A DNA stretch of 64,000 nt from Halomonas sp. (GCF_030457605.1 NZ_JAKDUR010000005.1:1-64000), one strand, 5' to 3'. Positions 1 to 9,183 are shown, counted from the first letter of the stretch. The notes: generated by a model not told the origin, from the sequence alone. Numbers and translations: made by a program.

Positions 1-851
1 GTCTGCCGTATGTGCTGCTGGCGCCCCAGGTACTCGTTACGCTGGTGTTTTTTATCTGGCCGGCGGGGCAGGCGCTTTACCAATCGCTGCTGCGTGAAGA
101 CGCCTTCGGCCTGAAAACAACGTTTGTCGGGCTGGAAAACTTTGCCCGGCTGTTCAGTGACCCCGGCTATTTGAATGCGCTTTCGGTCACGGCAGTCTTT
201 GCCGCCGGCACCACCTTTCTTGCCATGAGCGCCGCCCTGCTGCTGGCGTGTACCGTTAACCGCATGCTGCGTTCGCGCAATATCTATACCACGCTGCTGG
301 TATGGCCCTACGCAGTGGCACCGGCGGTGGCCGGCGTGCTGTGGTGGTTCATCTTCAACCCCTCCATCGGCGTGGTGCCGTATGTGCTGGATGCGTTGGG
401 CTATCGCTGGAACCACCGCACCTCGAGCACGGATGCCATGCTGCTGGTCATTCTGGCCGCCGCCTGGAAACAGCTGTCCTACAACTTTCTGTTTTTCCTG
501 GCCGGCCTGCAGTCGGTACCGCAGTCGCTGATCGAGGCGGCCGCCATTGACGGCGCGGGGCCGGTAAAACGCTTCTGGAATATCGTTTTTCCACTGCTGG
601 CGCCCACCACGTTTTTCCTGCTCGTGGTCAACGTGGTCTACGCCATGTTCGACACCTTCGGCATTATTCACGCCACCACCCGGGGCGGCCCGGCTCAGGC
701 CACCAATATTCTGGTGTACAAGGTCTATGCCGACGGCTTTGTGGGCCTGAACCTGGGGTCTTCTGCCGCGCAGTCGGTAGTGCTGATGGTCATTGTCGTC
801 AGCCTGACCGTGCTTCAGTTCCGCTTTATCGAACGCCGCATCAACTATTGA
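1..851 (+). CDS. ugpA: sn-glycerol-3-phosphate ABC transporter, permease UgpA (5' end outside window)
   Basis: Inner-membrane permease that pairs with UgpE to import glycerol-3-phosphate and glycerophosphodiesters. The reading frame is open from base 3, and the visible protein begins LPYVLLAPQ, which matches UgpA from roughly residue 13, so only the extreme N-terminus is missing. Several hydrophobic segments are visible. The EAA loop that contacts the ATPase reads [14 protein letters not shown] at about 540-580. It is followed by ugpE and ugpC; ugpB is expected upstream, outside the window. The [11 protein letters not shown] and FVGLENF motifs favour UgpA over a generic sugar permease. Confidence 0.93.
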   Translation, partial: LPYVLLAPQVLVTLVFFIWPAGQALYQSLLREDAFGLKTTFVGLENFARLFSDPGYLNALSVTAVFAAGTTFLAMSAALLLACTVNRMLRSRNIYTTLLVWPYAVAPAVAGVLWWFIFNPSIGVVPYVLDALGYRWNHRTSSTDAMLLVILAAAWKQLSYNFLFFLAGLQSVPQSLIEAAAIDGAGPVKRFWNIVFPLLAPTTFFLLVVNVVYAMFDTFGIIHATTRGGPAQATNILVYKVYADGFVGLNLGSSAAQSVVLMVIVVSLTVLQFRFIERRINY

Positions 852-921
852 TTCATCCATCAACAGCTGATGCATACATGACGACTTCACCCACAGCAGC
901 CAACCCGACAGGAGACGCATC

Positions 922-1764
922 GTGGTAGAACATCGCCCCTGGGCCAACCTGCTCTCGCACGGCGTTTTGCTGATCGGCGTAGCGCTGATCATGTTGCCGG
1001 TATACATCGCCCTGATGGCAGCGACCCAGGCACCGGGCGAGCTGCTGCGCGGTAACATGCCGCTATTGCCAGGCGGCCACGGGCTCGAAAACATGCGGCA
1101 AATGTGGCAGTCGGGCATTGCCAGCGCCAGCGCACCGCCGGCAGGCCGCATGCTGTGGAACAGCTTTGTCATGGCAATGACGATTACCCTCGGCAAGCTG
1201 GGCATTTCGCTACTTTCGGCGTTTGCCATTGTGTATTTCCGCTTTCGTCTGCGGCTGTTCTTCTTCTGGCTGATCTTTATCACCCTGATGCTACCGGTCG
1301 AGGTGCGCATCATTCCCACCTTTGAAGTCGTGGCCAGCCTGAACATGCTCAACAGCTTCGCCGGGCTTTCCATTCCGCTGATCGCCTCGGCCACCGCCAC
1401 TTTTCTGTTCCGCCAGTTTTTCATGACCATACCCGAAGAAATGCTCGAAGCCGCGCGGGTTGACGGCGCCGGACCGCTGCGCTTTTTCAAGGATATTCTG
1501 CTGCCGCTATCGATCACCAATATCGCCGCGCTGTTCGTTATCCTGTTCATTTACGGCTGGAACCAGTATTTGTGGCCGCTGCTGATCACCACCGATCCCG
1601 ACTACTACACCATCGTCATGGGCATTCAGCGCATGACATCCGATGAAAACCCGCAATGGCAGCTGATCATGGCCGCCGTAACCATGGCCGCGCTGCCGCC
1701 GGTGTTGGTAGTGGTTTTCATGCAGCGCCTGTTTATCAAAGGGCTGACCGAAACGGAGAAATAA
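922..1764 (+). CDS. ugpE: sn-glycerol-3-phosphate ABC transporter, permease UgpE
   Basis: Second membrane permease of the Ugp importer, 280 residues against 281 in E. coli. The start is a GTG at 922, chosen because GGAG at 911-914 lies 7 bases upstream and the N-terminus (VEHRPWANLLSHG) lines up with the family. Family blocks include NSFVMAMTITLGKLG, FITLMLPVEVRIIPT and the EAA loop EAARVDGAGPLRFF, which docks on UgpC. It is 70 bases from ugpA and abuts ugpC directly, so the three are almost certainly one transcript. Confidence 0.94.
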   Translation: MVEHRPWANLLSHGVLLIGVALIMLPVYIALMAATQAPGELLRGNMPLLPGGHGLENMRQMWQSGIASASAPPAGRMLWNSFVMAMTITLGKLGISLLSAFAIVYFRFRLRLFFFWLIFITLMLPVEVRIIPTFEVVASLNMLNSFAGLSIPLIASATATFLFRQFFMTIPEEMLEAARVDGAGPLRFFKDILLPLSITNIAALFVILFIYGWNQYLWPLLITTDPDYYTIVMGIQRMTSDENPQWQLIMAAVTMAALPPVLVVVFMQRLFIKGLTETEK

Positions 1765-2817
1765 ATGGCCGCGATTACCCTGTCAGGGCTTGCCAAAACC
1801 TACGCCGGCGGCGTTGCTGCGGTAAAGGGGATTGACCTTCACGTGGATGACGGCGAGCTGGTGGTGCTGGTCGGGCCTTCGGGCTGCGGCAAGTCCACGC
1901 TACTGCGCATGGTGGCCGGGCTGGAAAGTATTACCGAGGGGGCGCTGAGTATCGGCGGGCGCGTGGTCAACAAGCTGGAACCCGCTGAGCGCAATATCGC
2001 CATGGTGTTTCAAAACTATGCGCTTTACCCGCACATGACGGTGTACCAGAACCTCGCCTACGGGCTGAAAAACCGCGGCGTGAAAAAAAGCGATATTGAT
2101 CGTCAGGTGCGTGACGCCGCGCGGATGCTGGAAATCGGGCCGTTACTCACCCGTAAACCGCGCAAGCTCTCCGGCGGCCAGCGCCAGCGGGTCGCCATGG
2201 GGCGTGCGCTGGTACGCGATCCGGCGGTGTTTTTATTCGACGAGCCGCTGTCCAACCTGGATGCCAAGCTGCGGGTACAAATGCGCGTGGAAATCAAAAA
2301 GCTCCAGCGCCGCCTGCAAACCACCAGCCTGTATGTCACCCATGACCAGCTGGAAGCCATGACGCTGGGCGACCGCCTGGTGGTGCTGAACGAAGGCCGC
2401 ATCGAACAGGTAGGCACACCCATGGATATCTACCGCTATCCCGCCACCCTGTTCGTGGCGGGCTTTATCGGCTCGCCGGCCATGAACCTGCTGCCTGTGG
2501 ATTTTTTGCAGGCGCGTAACGCCGGTGACGCGCTTGATGCGTTGCCCCCCGGCACCGACATCATCGGCATTCGCCCTGACACCATTTTCCTTGCGCCACC
2601 CGCCGTGCCGCACCTGGCGTGTGATGCCACGCTGGAGCTGTTTGAGGCCGCCGGGGCAGAAAACCATTTATACGTGCGCCTCGCCGGCGGCGAGCAAGCC
2701 ACGGTGATTCGCACCGGCCAGCAGGCTCCCGTGGCCGAAGGCGAGATACTGCGCTGTTACGCCCCCCTTGAAGCGCTGCACTGCTTCAACCAGGCAAGCG
2801 GCCAGCGCACCGGCTAA
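1765..2817 (+). CDS. ugpC: sn-glycerol-3-phosphate ABC transporter, ATPase UgpC
   Basis: Cytoplasmic ATPase that powers the Ugp importer, 350 residues. Walker A is GPSGCGKST (37-45), the ABC signature LSGGQ is near 135, and Walker B FLFDEP is near 157. The region from about 235 to the end is an OB-type domain as in MalK/UgpC. The ATG follows the ugpE stop codon with no gap, which suggests coupled translation. UgpC and MalK are close relatives, so substrate assignment rests on the ugpA/ugpE neighbours. Confidence 0.93.
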   Translation: MAAITLSGLAKTYAGGVAAVKGIDLHVDDGELVVLVGPSGCGKSTLLRMVAGLESITEGALSIGGRVVNKLEPAERNIAMVFQNYALYPHMTVYQNLAYGLKNRGVKKSDIDRQVRDAARMLEIGPLLTRKPRKLSGGQRQRVAMGRALVRDPAVFLFDEPLSNLDAKLRVQMRVEIKKLQRRLQTTSLYVTHDQLEAMTLGDRLVVLNEGRIEQVGTPMDIYRYPATLFVAGFIGSPAMNLLPVDFLQARNAGDALDALPPGTDIIGIRPDTIFLAPPAVPHLACDATLELFEAAGAENHLYVRLAGGEQATVIRTGQQAPVAEGEILRCYAPLEALHCFNQASGQRTG

Positions 2818-2923
2818 GCGTACGCCCCGCCGACCGGGTCATCGCTTGTTCACGCGCTTGTCCCCGGAGTGTCATCGCCACCCGCCATAGTGCCACCAGG
2901 CTGATGACAAAAGTGGTGAGGCG

Positions 2924-4102
2924 ATGCGGCTTTGCATGGTAAGTGAAACCTGGGCACCGGAGATCAACGGCGTTGCCCACACCCTGCGCCGGCTGAGCCA
3001 CGAGCTGATCCGCCACGGGGTAACGCTTGATGTGATTCGCCCGCGTCCGGCAGTGTCCATGCGTGCCGAGACAGGCGCCGCCGTGCCGGTACGCGCCGAA
3101 CTTCACGTTCCCCGCCTGGGCCTGCCCGGCTACCGTGACGTACAGATCGGCCTTGCCACTCCCGGCCGCTTGCGGCGGTTTTTTCAGACACAACGCCCCG
3201 ACGTGATCTACCTGGCCACACAGGGCCCATTGGGCTTAGCCGCCCGTCAGGCCGCTCTGAATGCGGGGATTCCCGTGGTGGCCGGCTGGCACACCAACTT
3301 TGATCATTACTGCCACGATTACGGCCTGGCCTGGCTTGCCTCTACCACGCGCCGTTATCTGCGCCATTTCCATAACGGCTGTACGCTCACCCTGGCCCCT
3401 ACGCAGCAGCAGGTAAGTGACCTGGCAGCCTGCGGCATTCGTCGCGTCTGCCACCTGTCCCGCGGCATCGACGGCGAATGCTTCTCACCGGCCAAACGCG
3501 ACCCGGCATTACGCCGCAGCTGGCAAGCGGGGGAGCATCAGCCCGTCGCGCTGTATGCCGGACGTTTGGCGGCAGAAAAGAACCTGACGCTGGTACAGGA
3601 AGCCTTTCACGCCATGGAGGCAGTCCGGCCGGACATGGCACAGGTGATTGTCGGCGATGGCCCGGCGCGCCAGCAGCTGCAAGACGCCCTGCCCAACGCG
3701 TACTTTACCGGCTTTTTGCCCCAGGCAGAGCTGGCACGCCATTACGCCAGTGCCGATATTTTCGTTTTTCCGTCCCTCTCGGAAACCTGGGGCAACGTGG
3801 TGGCCGAAGCCATGGCCAGCGGCCTGTGCGTGGTGGCCTACCACCACGCCGCCAGCGCCGAGCTGATCAACAACGGCGACAACGGCATCACCGTGGCTGT
3901 GGAAGATCAACCAGCCTTCATCAACGCCAGCGTCTCACTCTGCCAGCAACCGGCCCGCTACACGCGGCTGGGCCGTACTGCCCGGCTGCGGGCGCTGGAG
4001 CAACGCTGGTCAGACATTGCCCGACAAATGCTGACTTATCTGCAACACGCTCAGGAGAGCTATCATGCGTCCTCGTCCTCTTGCCGTATTCGACCGTCTT
4101 GA
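2924..4102 (+). CDS. GT4-family retaining glycosyltransferase (MgtA/SqdX-like)
   Basis: A 392-residue GT-B fold glycosyltransferase of family GT4. It starts with the donor-fold N-terminus MRLCMVSETWAPEINGV and contains GWHTNFDHY, the GRLAAEKN nucleotide-sugar motif and the E-x7-E motif (ETWGNVVAE). These features resemble enzymes that transfer mannose, glucose or glucuronate to diacylglycerol or phosphatidylinositol, but the acceptor cannot be read from the sequence. The gene overlaps the PAP2 phosphatase gene by 38 bases and lies 106 bases after ugpC in the same direction. A role in membrane glycolipid synthesis is inferred from that context. Confidence 0.82.
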   Translation: MRLCMVSETWAPEINGVAHTLRRLSHELIRHGVTLDVIRPRPAVSMRAETGAAVPVRAELHVPRLGLPGYRDVQIGLATPGRLRRFFQTQRPDVIYLATQGPLGLAARQAALNAGIPVVAGWHTNFDHYCHDYGLAWLASTTRRYLRHFHNGCTLTLAPTQQQVSDLAACGIRRVCHLSRGIDGECFSPAKRDPALRRSWQAGEHQPVALYAGRLAAEKNLTLVQEAFHAMEAVRPDMAQVIVGDGPARQQLQDALPNAYFTGFLPQAELARHYASADIFVFPSLSETWGNVVAEAMASGLCVVAYHHAASAELINNGDNGITVAVEDQPAFINASVSLCQQPARYTRLGRTARLRALEQRWSDIARQMLTYLQHAQESYHASSSSCRIRPS

Positions 4103-4604
4103 CCTGCTTGAGTGGCAGCTCTGCCAGCGCATCACGCGTCTGTCGATGTATCGCCCCTGGCGGATCCTGCTGCAGGCCGCCAGCCGCCTGGGCGACTGGC
4201 CGATCTGGGTAGCGCTGATGGCCGCACAGCCCTGGCTGCAGCCCAACGGCGCGTTACGCCTGGTGCAATACGCCATCACCGCGCTCATCGCCCTGAGCGT
4301 CTATCGGCTGGTGAAAAACCGCCTGTGCCGCGAGCGGCCGTTTATCACCTATCACGGCGGCATCCAGTGCAGTGAACCGGCGCGCGACCGCTACAGCTTT
4401 CCCAGCGGGCACACCATGCATGCCGTCATGTTCACGCTGCTGGTTGCGGCGCACACGCCGTGGCTGTTGCCGGCCGTGATTCCACTGGCGCTACTCATCG
4501 CCATTTCCCGGGTCGGGCTGGGCCTGCATTACCTCAGCGATGTGGCCGCCGGTGCGGCCATGGGCATGGGATTTGCCCTGCTTAGCCTGGCCGCGCTGGC
4601 TTAG
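4065..4604 (+). CDS. PAP2-superfamily membrane phosphatase
   Basis: A 179-residue integral membrane phosphatase with the full PAP2 signature: K84-x6-R91-P92, P113-S-G-H116 and S148-R-x5-H155-x3-D159. The two histidines are the catalytic pair. Hydrophobic segments run at about 46-56, 64-83, 119-132 and 135-150. Such enzymes dephosphorylate phosphatidate, undecaprenyl diphosphate or phosphatidylglycerophosphate. AGGAG at 4052-4056 supports the start inside the end of the glycosyltransferase gene, so the two are translationally linked. Phosphatidate phosphatase feeding diacylglycerol to the neighbouring transferase is a plausible but unproven role. Confidence 0.85.
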   Translation: MRPRPLAVFDRLDLLEWQLCQRITRLSMYRPWRILLQAASRLGDWPIWVALMAAQPWLQPNGALRLVQYAITALIALSVYRLVKNRLCRERPFITYHGGIQCSEPARDRYSFPSGHTMHAVMFTLLVAAHTPWLLPAVIPLALLIAISRVGLGLHYLSDVAAGAAMGMGFALLSLAALA

Positions 4605-4713
4605 GCAACCTTCTCAACTTGGCAGCCGGCGGCGAACCCGCTAGGGTTTAGGCAAGCGCCGGCGGCCTGCACCGCCCCGGCGGCCTGCTCACCGGCACTC
4701 TCCAGCGGGGCGG

Positions 4714-5244
4714 ATGATGATTACCGTTTATCTCTCTCACGGCCTGGAAAGCGGGCCCGGCGCACTCAAGGTACAGGCGCTCAAGAGCATCGCCGGGCAG
4801 CTGGACGATGTCGAGCCCGTGATTCTGGATTACCGCCAGCTGCCCGATCCACTCGACCGGCTTGCCCACCTGCGCCACACGCTGCATGAACGCGGTGATG
4901 ACCCGGCCTGCTGCGTAATGGCCGGCGCCAGCCTTGGCGGCTGGCTAAGCGCCATGCTGAGCGCCGAGCACGCCATGCTGGGCTGCTTTTTGCTGGCCCC
5001 GGCGCTGGGGCTTGCCGACTATCCGGAAACTTTCCCCGTGCTCAAGGCGCGCGCCACGCATATTATTCACGGCTGGCAAGACGACGTCGTACCGCCTGCG
5101 CCAGTCATCGAGTACGCGCGCGACCAGCACCTGTCGCTGCGGCTGGTAGACGACGATCATCGCCTGCACGCCAGCCTGACGGTGATACTCGACGACTTCG
5201 AGCGCTTTTTGCGCCACTGCCAGACGCTCACCCGCTATTCGTGA
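4714..5244 (+). CDS. YqiA-like alpha/beta-fold esterase
   Basis: A 176-residue small alpha/beta hydrolase of the YqiA/UPF0227 type. It has an early SHGLESGPGALK loop, the nucleophile elbow G-A-S-L-G-G, an HGWQDDVVP segment carrying the acidic residue, and a late DDDHRLH with the catalytic histidine. Family members are short-chain esterases with poorly known physiological substrates. Two consecutive ATGs (4714 and 4717) compete as start, with only a weak GGGG ribosome site ahead. It lies 109 bases after the PAP2 gene, with no terminator seen between them. Confidence 0.75.
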   Translation: MMITVYLSHGLESGPGALKVQALKSIAGQLDDVEPVILDYRQLPDPLDRLAHLRHTLHERGDDPACCVMAGASLGGWLSAMLSAEHAMLGCFLLAPALGLADYPETFPVLKARATHIIHGWQDDVVPPAPVIEYARDQHLSLRLVDDDHRLHASLTVILDDFERFLRHCQTLTRYS

Positions 5245-5273
5245 CACACACGCTTTACCGCAAAGGAGTGGCC

Positions 5274-6194
5274 ATGCGCCGACTGCGCCCCCTGATTTTT
5301 TTGCTGCTGCTCGCGATGCTGACGACCGACAGTGCTATCGGCAATACCCACTCCGATAGCTGCCTGGCCCCGGGCGACTGGTGGCAACGCGGCGAAATCA
5401 CGCCTGCTTCCAGCGTCATTGCCCAGGCAGCCGCCCAGGACGTAGTGCTGATTGGCGAGCGCCACGACCAGATGGCGTATCACCGCTTTGAGCTGCAAAC
5501 GCTTGCCGGGCTTGCCGCCCACCGCGACGACATGGTGATCGGGCTGGAAATGCTACCCAGAAGCGCCCAGCCGATACTGGATGCCTGGGTAGCGGGGGAA
5601 CTCAGCGAAGGCGAGCTGCTGCGCCAAAGCCGGTGGAACGAGGTCTGGGGTTATGACCCGGCGATGTACCTGCCGATTTTGCACTTCGCCCGCATGAAAC
5701 GCATTCCACTGGTGGCCTTGAACATTGCGCCCGAACTGCGCCGCCGGCTGGCTGATGACGGCTTTGACGCCGTGCCCGCCGCCGAGCGCCACGGCATTGC
5801 CCCACCAGCCGCTCCGCGCAAGGCCTACCGCAAGCGCTTACGCGCCATTTACGATGCTCACCCGCTGGAGCAATCGTTTACTACCTTTCTTCAGGCGCAG
5901 CTGGCCTGGGACGTCGCCATGGCCGATGCGCTTGAAAAGGCCAGCGCCGGTGGCCAGCTGGCGGTCGGGCTGATGGGTATGGGGCATATGCTGTATGGCG
6001 ACGGCGTCGCCTATCAGCTCGCCGAGCGCGGTATTTATGCGCAAATGACGTTGCTGCCGGTACCCGTTAGCGGCTGCCGACCCGATATTCCCGGGCTCGC
6101 TGACGCGCTATATAGGCTTGAGCCCTCACCGGCGCCCGCCGCCGGCTTCATGGAACAGCTCGTCACGGTCAGCCGTCGGGCCGGCTCGCCTTGA
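5274..6194 (+). CDS. ChaN-family (DUF399) heme-binding uptake-like protein
   Basis: A 306-residue exported protein of the ChaN/DUF399 family. The start at 5274 is preferred over 5241 because AGGAG lies just upstream and the protein then opens with a signal peptide (MRRLRPLIFLLLLAML). The family hallmark GERHDQMAYHRFE follows at about 60-72. Characterised ChaN proteins bind heme and are linked to iron acquisition, while related proteins act in bacteriocin-like or protease roles, so function is tentative. Its last 26 bases overlap the tail of ntrC on the opposite strand. Confidence 0.72.
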   Translation: MRRLRPLIFLLLLAMLTTDSAIGNTHSDSCLAPGDWWQRGEITPASSVIAQAAAQDVVLIGERHDQMAYHRFELQTLAGLAAHRDDMVIGLEMLPRSAQPILDAWVAGELSEGELLRQSRWNEVWGYDPAMYLPILHFARMKRIPLVALNIAPELRRRLADDGFDAVPAAERHGIAPPAAPRKAYRKRLRAIYDAHPLEQSFTTFLQAQLAWDVAMADALEKASAGGQLAVGLMGMGHMLYGDGVAYQLAERGIYAQMTLLPVPVSGCRPDIPGLADALYRLEPSPAPAAGFMEQLVTVSRRAGSP

Positions 6195-7584
6195 GCTTGC
6201 GCGTTAGCGTATTGCGCCCCCAGCCCAGCAGTGCCGCCGCCTCCCCTTTACGCCCGTCGGTGTGTTCCAGTGCGGCCGTGATCAAAATCTCTTCCACCTC
6301 GGGCAGCGCCTGCTCCAGGGTCTGGCCCTCGCCTGCGGCCAGCGTCTGCGCGGCCCAGTCGCGAAGCGCCGTGCGCCAGTCTCCGCCTGCCGGTTCCGCC
6401 GTGTCATCCGCTGTATGCAGCTCATCGGGCAGATCTTCCAGCAACACCTCTCGCCCCGAGGCCATGACCGTCAGCCAGCGGCAGAGGTTTTCCAGCTGGC
6501 GCACGTTGCCCGGCCAGGCGAGCCGCCCAAGCAATGCCTCAACCTCAGCCGTGAGCACCTTGGTTTCCGTCTCCAACTCGCTGGCGGCGGCATGCAAAAA
6601 GTGGTGCGCCAGCCTGGGAATATCTTCCCGGCGCTGCGCCAGGCTCGGCAGCGCAATGGCGATCACGTTCAGCCGGTGGAACAGGTCTTCCCGAAAGCGG
6701 CCATCTTCGACCAGCGTTTCCAGATGCTGATGCGTAGCGGCAATAATGCGCACATCCACCTTCACCGGCGTATGCCCGCCCACGCGGAAAAACTCGCCGT
6801 CGGCCAGCACCCGCAGCAGGCGCGTTTGGGTATCGGCGGGCATATCGCCGATCTCATCGAGCAGTAACGTGCCGCCGTCGGCCTGCTCAAAGCGACCGGC
6901 GCGCCGCGCGGTAGCGCCGGTAAACGCGCCTTTTTCATGGCCGAACAGTTCCGACTCCACCAGATCACGCGGAATCGCGGCCATGTTCAGCGCAATAAAC
7001 GGGCGGTCAGCGCGGGGGCTGTGCTGGTGCAACGCCCGCGCAATACGCTCTTTGCCGGTGCCCGACGCCCCGCGAATCAACACGCTGATGTGCGACTGTG
7101 ACAGCCGCCCGATGGCGCGAAACACATCCTGCATGGCCGGCGATTCGCCGATGATATCGTCGTTCAGACTTTGCGGCGCCACAGCCGGGCGCGCCTGCTC
7201 ACGCACGTGAGCCACCGCACGGCGCACCAGCGCCAGCGCGTCATCCACGTCAAAGGGTTTGGGCAGGTATTCAAACGCACCGCCCTGATACGAGGCCACG
7301 GCGCTGTCCAGATCAGAGTGTGCGGTCATGACAATCACCGGCAGCGCCGGATGCGCCTGGTGCAGACGCGCCATCAGCGCCAGCCCGTCGATACCCGGCA
7401 TGCGTATATCGGTCACGACCACTTCCGGCGAGCATGCCAGCAGCGCGTCCAGCGCTTCTTCGGCTTCGCCAAAACACTCAACGGCCAGATCAGGCTGGGC
7501 CAGCGCGCGGCTCAGGACAAAGCGAATCGCGCGATCATCGTCGATCACCGCCACGCGGGCGGGGGCATCAGCGGCCTGAGGCAT
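6169..7584 (-). CDS. glnG: Nitrogen regulation response regulator NtrC
   Basis: Sigma-54 activator of nitrogen-limitation genes, 471 residues. The receiver domain (10-125) carries phospho-acceptor D59 in VVVTDIRMPG. The AAA+ domain has a P-loop GASGTGKE (172-179), where most NtrC proteins have GESGTGKE, and the sigma-54 contact loop GAFTGA (219-224). The C-terminus is a Fis-type helix-turn-helix (LLGWGRNTLTRKLK). The start at 7584 is supported by GGAGA at 7592-7596; the open frame further upstream is not NtrC-like. It overlaps ntrB by 17 bases, implying coupled translation. Confidence 0.95.
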   Translation of the reverse strand: MPQAADAPARVAVIDDDRAIRFVLSRALAQPDLAVECFGEAEEALDALLACSPEVVVTDIRMPGIDGLALMARLHQAHPALPVIVMTAHSDLDSAVASYQGGAFEYLPKPFDVDDALALVRRAVAHVREQARPAVAPQSLNDDIIGESPAMQDVFRAIGRLSQSHISVLIRGASGTGKERIARALHQHSPRADRPFIALNMAAIPRDLVESELFGHEKGAFTGATARRAGRFEQADGGTLLLDEIGDMPADTQTRLLRVLADGEFFRVGGHTPVKVDVRIIAATHQHLETLVEDGRFREDLFHRLNVIAIALPSLAQRREDIPRLAHHFLHAAASELETETKVLTAEVEALLGRLAWPGNVRQLENLCRWLTVMASGREVLLEDLPDELHTADDTAEPAGGDWRTALRDWAAQTLAAGEGQTLEQALPEVEEILITAALEHTDGRKGEAAALLGWGRNTLTRKLKASRPDG

Positions 7585-8623
7585 GCGGGCTCTCCAGCGG
7601 TAGTAATAAACGGAACTCGGTATGGCCGGGGCGCGAGCAAAATTCAATCAGCCCCTGATGGCGATGCACAATCGCCTGGGCGATGGACAGCCCCAGCCCG
7701 CTGCCCTGGGCGCGTCCGGAGACCATCGGATAAAACAGCGTATCCTGCAGCGCAGCCGGAATCCCCGGGCCGTTATCCACCAGGCTCACCTCGCACACCA
7801 GCCGGTGACGCCGGGCGCCCATGGTGAACTGGCGACGTGCCCGGGTACGCAGCACCAGCTCCGGCGCCGGCGTATGCGCCTCACGCAGCGCGTCAACGGC
7901 ATTGCGCGCCACGTTGAGCAGCGCCTGAATCAGCTGTGCTTGATCGCCGTACAGCACCGGCAAACTTGGGTCGTAATCCCGGCGAATGGCCACGGGCGGA
8001 TGTTCAGCGCGTAACAGCGCATAGACACGTTCCAGCGCCCGGTGAATATTCAGCTCAACGTGGCCGGCTTCGCGGTGGGGGCCAAGCATGGCATCGACCA
8101 GTGCTTTCAGCCGGTCGACTTCTTCAATAATCACCCGGGTAAACTCGTGCTGGGCGGGGTCGTCAAGCTCACGCTCCAGCAGCTGTGCCGCGCCGCGAAT
8201 CCCGCCCAGCGGATTCTTGATCTCGTGCGCCAGCCCCCGCGCCAGCACCTTGGCCGCTTCCTGCCGAGCCGTCAGCGCTTCTTCGCGTGAAATCTGCATG
8301 AGCCGGTCCCGCGGCTCCACTTCCAGCAACAGCTCGTGTACCGAAAGCGGCGTGACCGTATAGTCCACGGTCAGCGTTTCGCCGCCGGGCTGCAACAGCC
8401 GCGCTTCGCGCTGGGTGTAGGGGTGCTGGTCGTCGCGCGCCTTGGCCAGCACCGACGTAATACCGGCGCCCTCGCTCATTAGCGCAGCAAGGCCAATATC
8501 GTTTATCCGCCGCTGACTAACCGCAAACAGCGCTTCGGCGGCCGGGTTCATCCAGCACACCGCAAGGCGCTCATCCAGCAGCAATACGGCCGAGGTCAGG
8601 TGCTCCAGCAAACGCTGATACAT
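7568..8623 (-). CDS. glnL: Nitrogen regulation sensor histidine kinase NtrB
   Basis: Soluble histidine kinase/phosphatase that controls NtrC in response to PII, 351 residues. A PAS domain occupies about 1-105. The phosphorylated histidine is H133 in LAHEIKNPLGG. The ATP-binding N box (NVARNAVDAL), G1 (DNGPGIP) and G2 (GSGLGLSIA) follow in order. GGAGG lies 8 bases ahead of the ATG. The gene is 3 bases from the DUF4124 gene upstream and overlaps ntrC downstream, forming a tight three-gene unit. Confidence 0.95.
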   Translation of the reverse strand: MYQRLLEHLTSAVLLLDERLAVCWMNPAAEALFAVSQRRINDIGLAALMSEGAGITSVLAKARDDQHPYTQREARLLQPGGETLTVDYTVTPLSVHELLLEVEPRDRLMQISREEALTARQEAAKVLARGLAHEIKNPLGGIRGAAQLLERELDDPAQHEFTRVIIEEVDRLKALVDAMLGPHREAGHVELNIHRALERVYALLRAEHPPVAIRRDYDPSLPVLYGDQAQLIQALLNVARNAVDALREAHTPAPELVLRTRARRQFTMGARRHRLVCEVSLVDNGPGIPAALQDTLFYPMVSGRAQGSGLGLSIAQAIVHRHQGLIEFCSRPGHTEFRLLLPLESPHASGR

Positions 8624-8626
8624 ACG

Positions 8627-9139
8627 TTATCCCTCCGGCACAATACGAACGCGATGCGGCGGCGTGCGGTGGCGCACCCGCCCCTGACGGTCAAGCAGCT
8701 CGGCCTGCAGCTGGTGCTCACCGGTAGCCAGCGCCGGCACCCAGAACGCCTGGCCATGTAGCGCCGACTGGCTGACGCGGCCATCCACCAGCAGCCGTAT
8801 CTGATGATCTTCCCGCAGTTGCGGGCGGAGGTTGATCTCCACCGCAAACGGCTCGGAAAACAACCGCATCACGCTTTCCGGACGCGCGATGGTGAAGCGG
8901 TCATAGGGCATGAACGGCGCCCCCGGTGATGCCTTTAGCGGCGGCTTTTGCGGGGCGGCGGAAGCAATGCGCTGCAGCGGTTCCAGTGTCACCTCACGGC
9001 CACCGCTTTGCGCATTATCGGTAAACGTCACGCGGCCGGTATCGTCAACGAGGCGATACACCGTTTGCGCCTGCAGCGGCGCCCAGACCAACGCGATTAA
9101 CAGCACGCCGCCGAGCCAGAGTATCGGCTGTGGCTTCAT
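8627..9139 (-). CDS. DUF4124-containing periplasmic protein of unknown function
   Basis: A 170-residue secreted protein. A signal peptide (MKPQPILWLGGVLLIALVW, cleavage near AQA) is followed by a DUF4124 segment, VYRLVDDTGRVTFTD, which is typical of the domain. The C-terminal half (about 85-170) resembles a small beta-sandwich. Start 9139 is chosen because AGGA precedes it and the signal peptide then sits at the N-terminus. DUF4124 has no known activity. Its recurring place between glnA and ntrBC suggests co-expression with nitrogen control but does not reveal its job. Confidence 0.8.
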   Translation of the reverse strand: MKPQPILWLGGVLLIALVWAPLQAQTVYRLVDDTGRVTFTDNAQSGGREVTLEPLQRIASAAPQKPPLKASPGAPFMPYDRFTIARPESVMRLFSEPFAVEINLRPQLREDHQIRLLVDGRVSQSALHGQAFWVPALATGEHQLQAELLDRQGRVRHRTPPHRVRIVPEG

Positions 9140-9152
9140 GGTTTCCTTTCCC

Positions 9153-9183
9153 AAACAAAAGCGCCTGCCCGATGGGCAGGCGC
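9153..9183 (-). terminator. Intrinsic terminator after glnA
   Basis: On the minus strand a perfect 10-bp stem (GCGCCTGCCC paired with GGGCAGGCGC, 3-base loop) at 9161-9183 is followed by TTTTGTTT. It lies 24 bases past the glnA stop and 14 bases before the DUF4124 start. It should end most glnA transcripts and let only a fraction continue into DUF4124-ntrB-ntrC. Confidence 0.9.

Noticed and set aside
2865..2920. A Pho box before the glycosyltransferase gene
   Set aside because: GTGTCAT and TTGTCAT-like half-sites occur but never as a properly spaced pair, so the phosphate link rests only on gene context.
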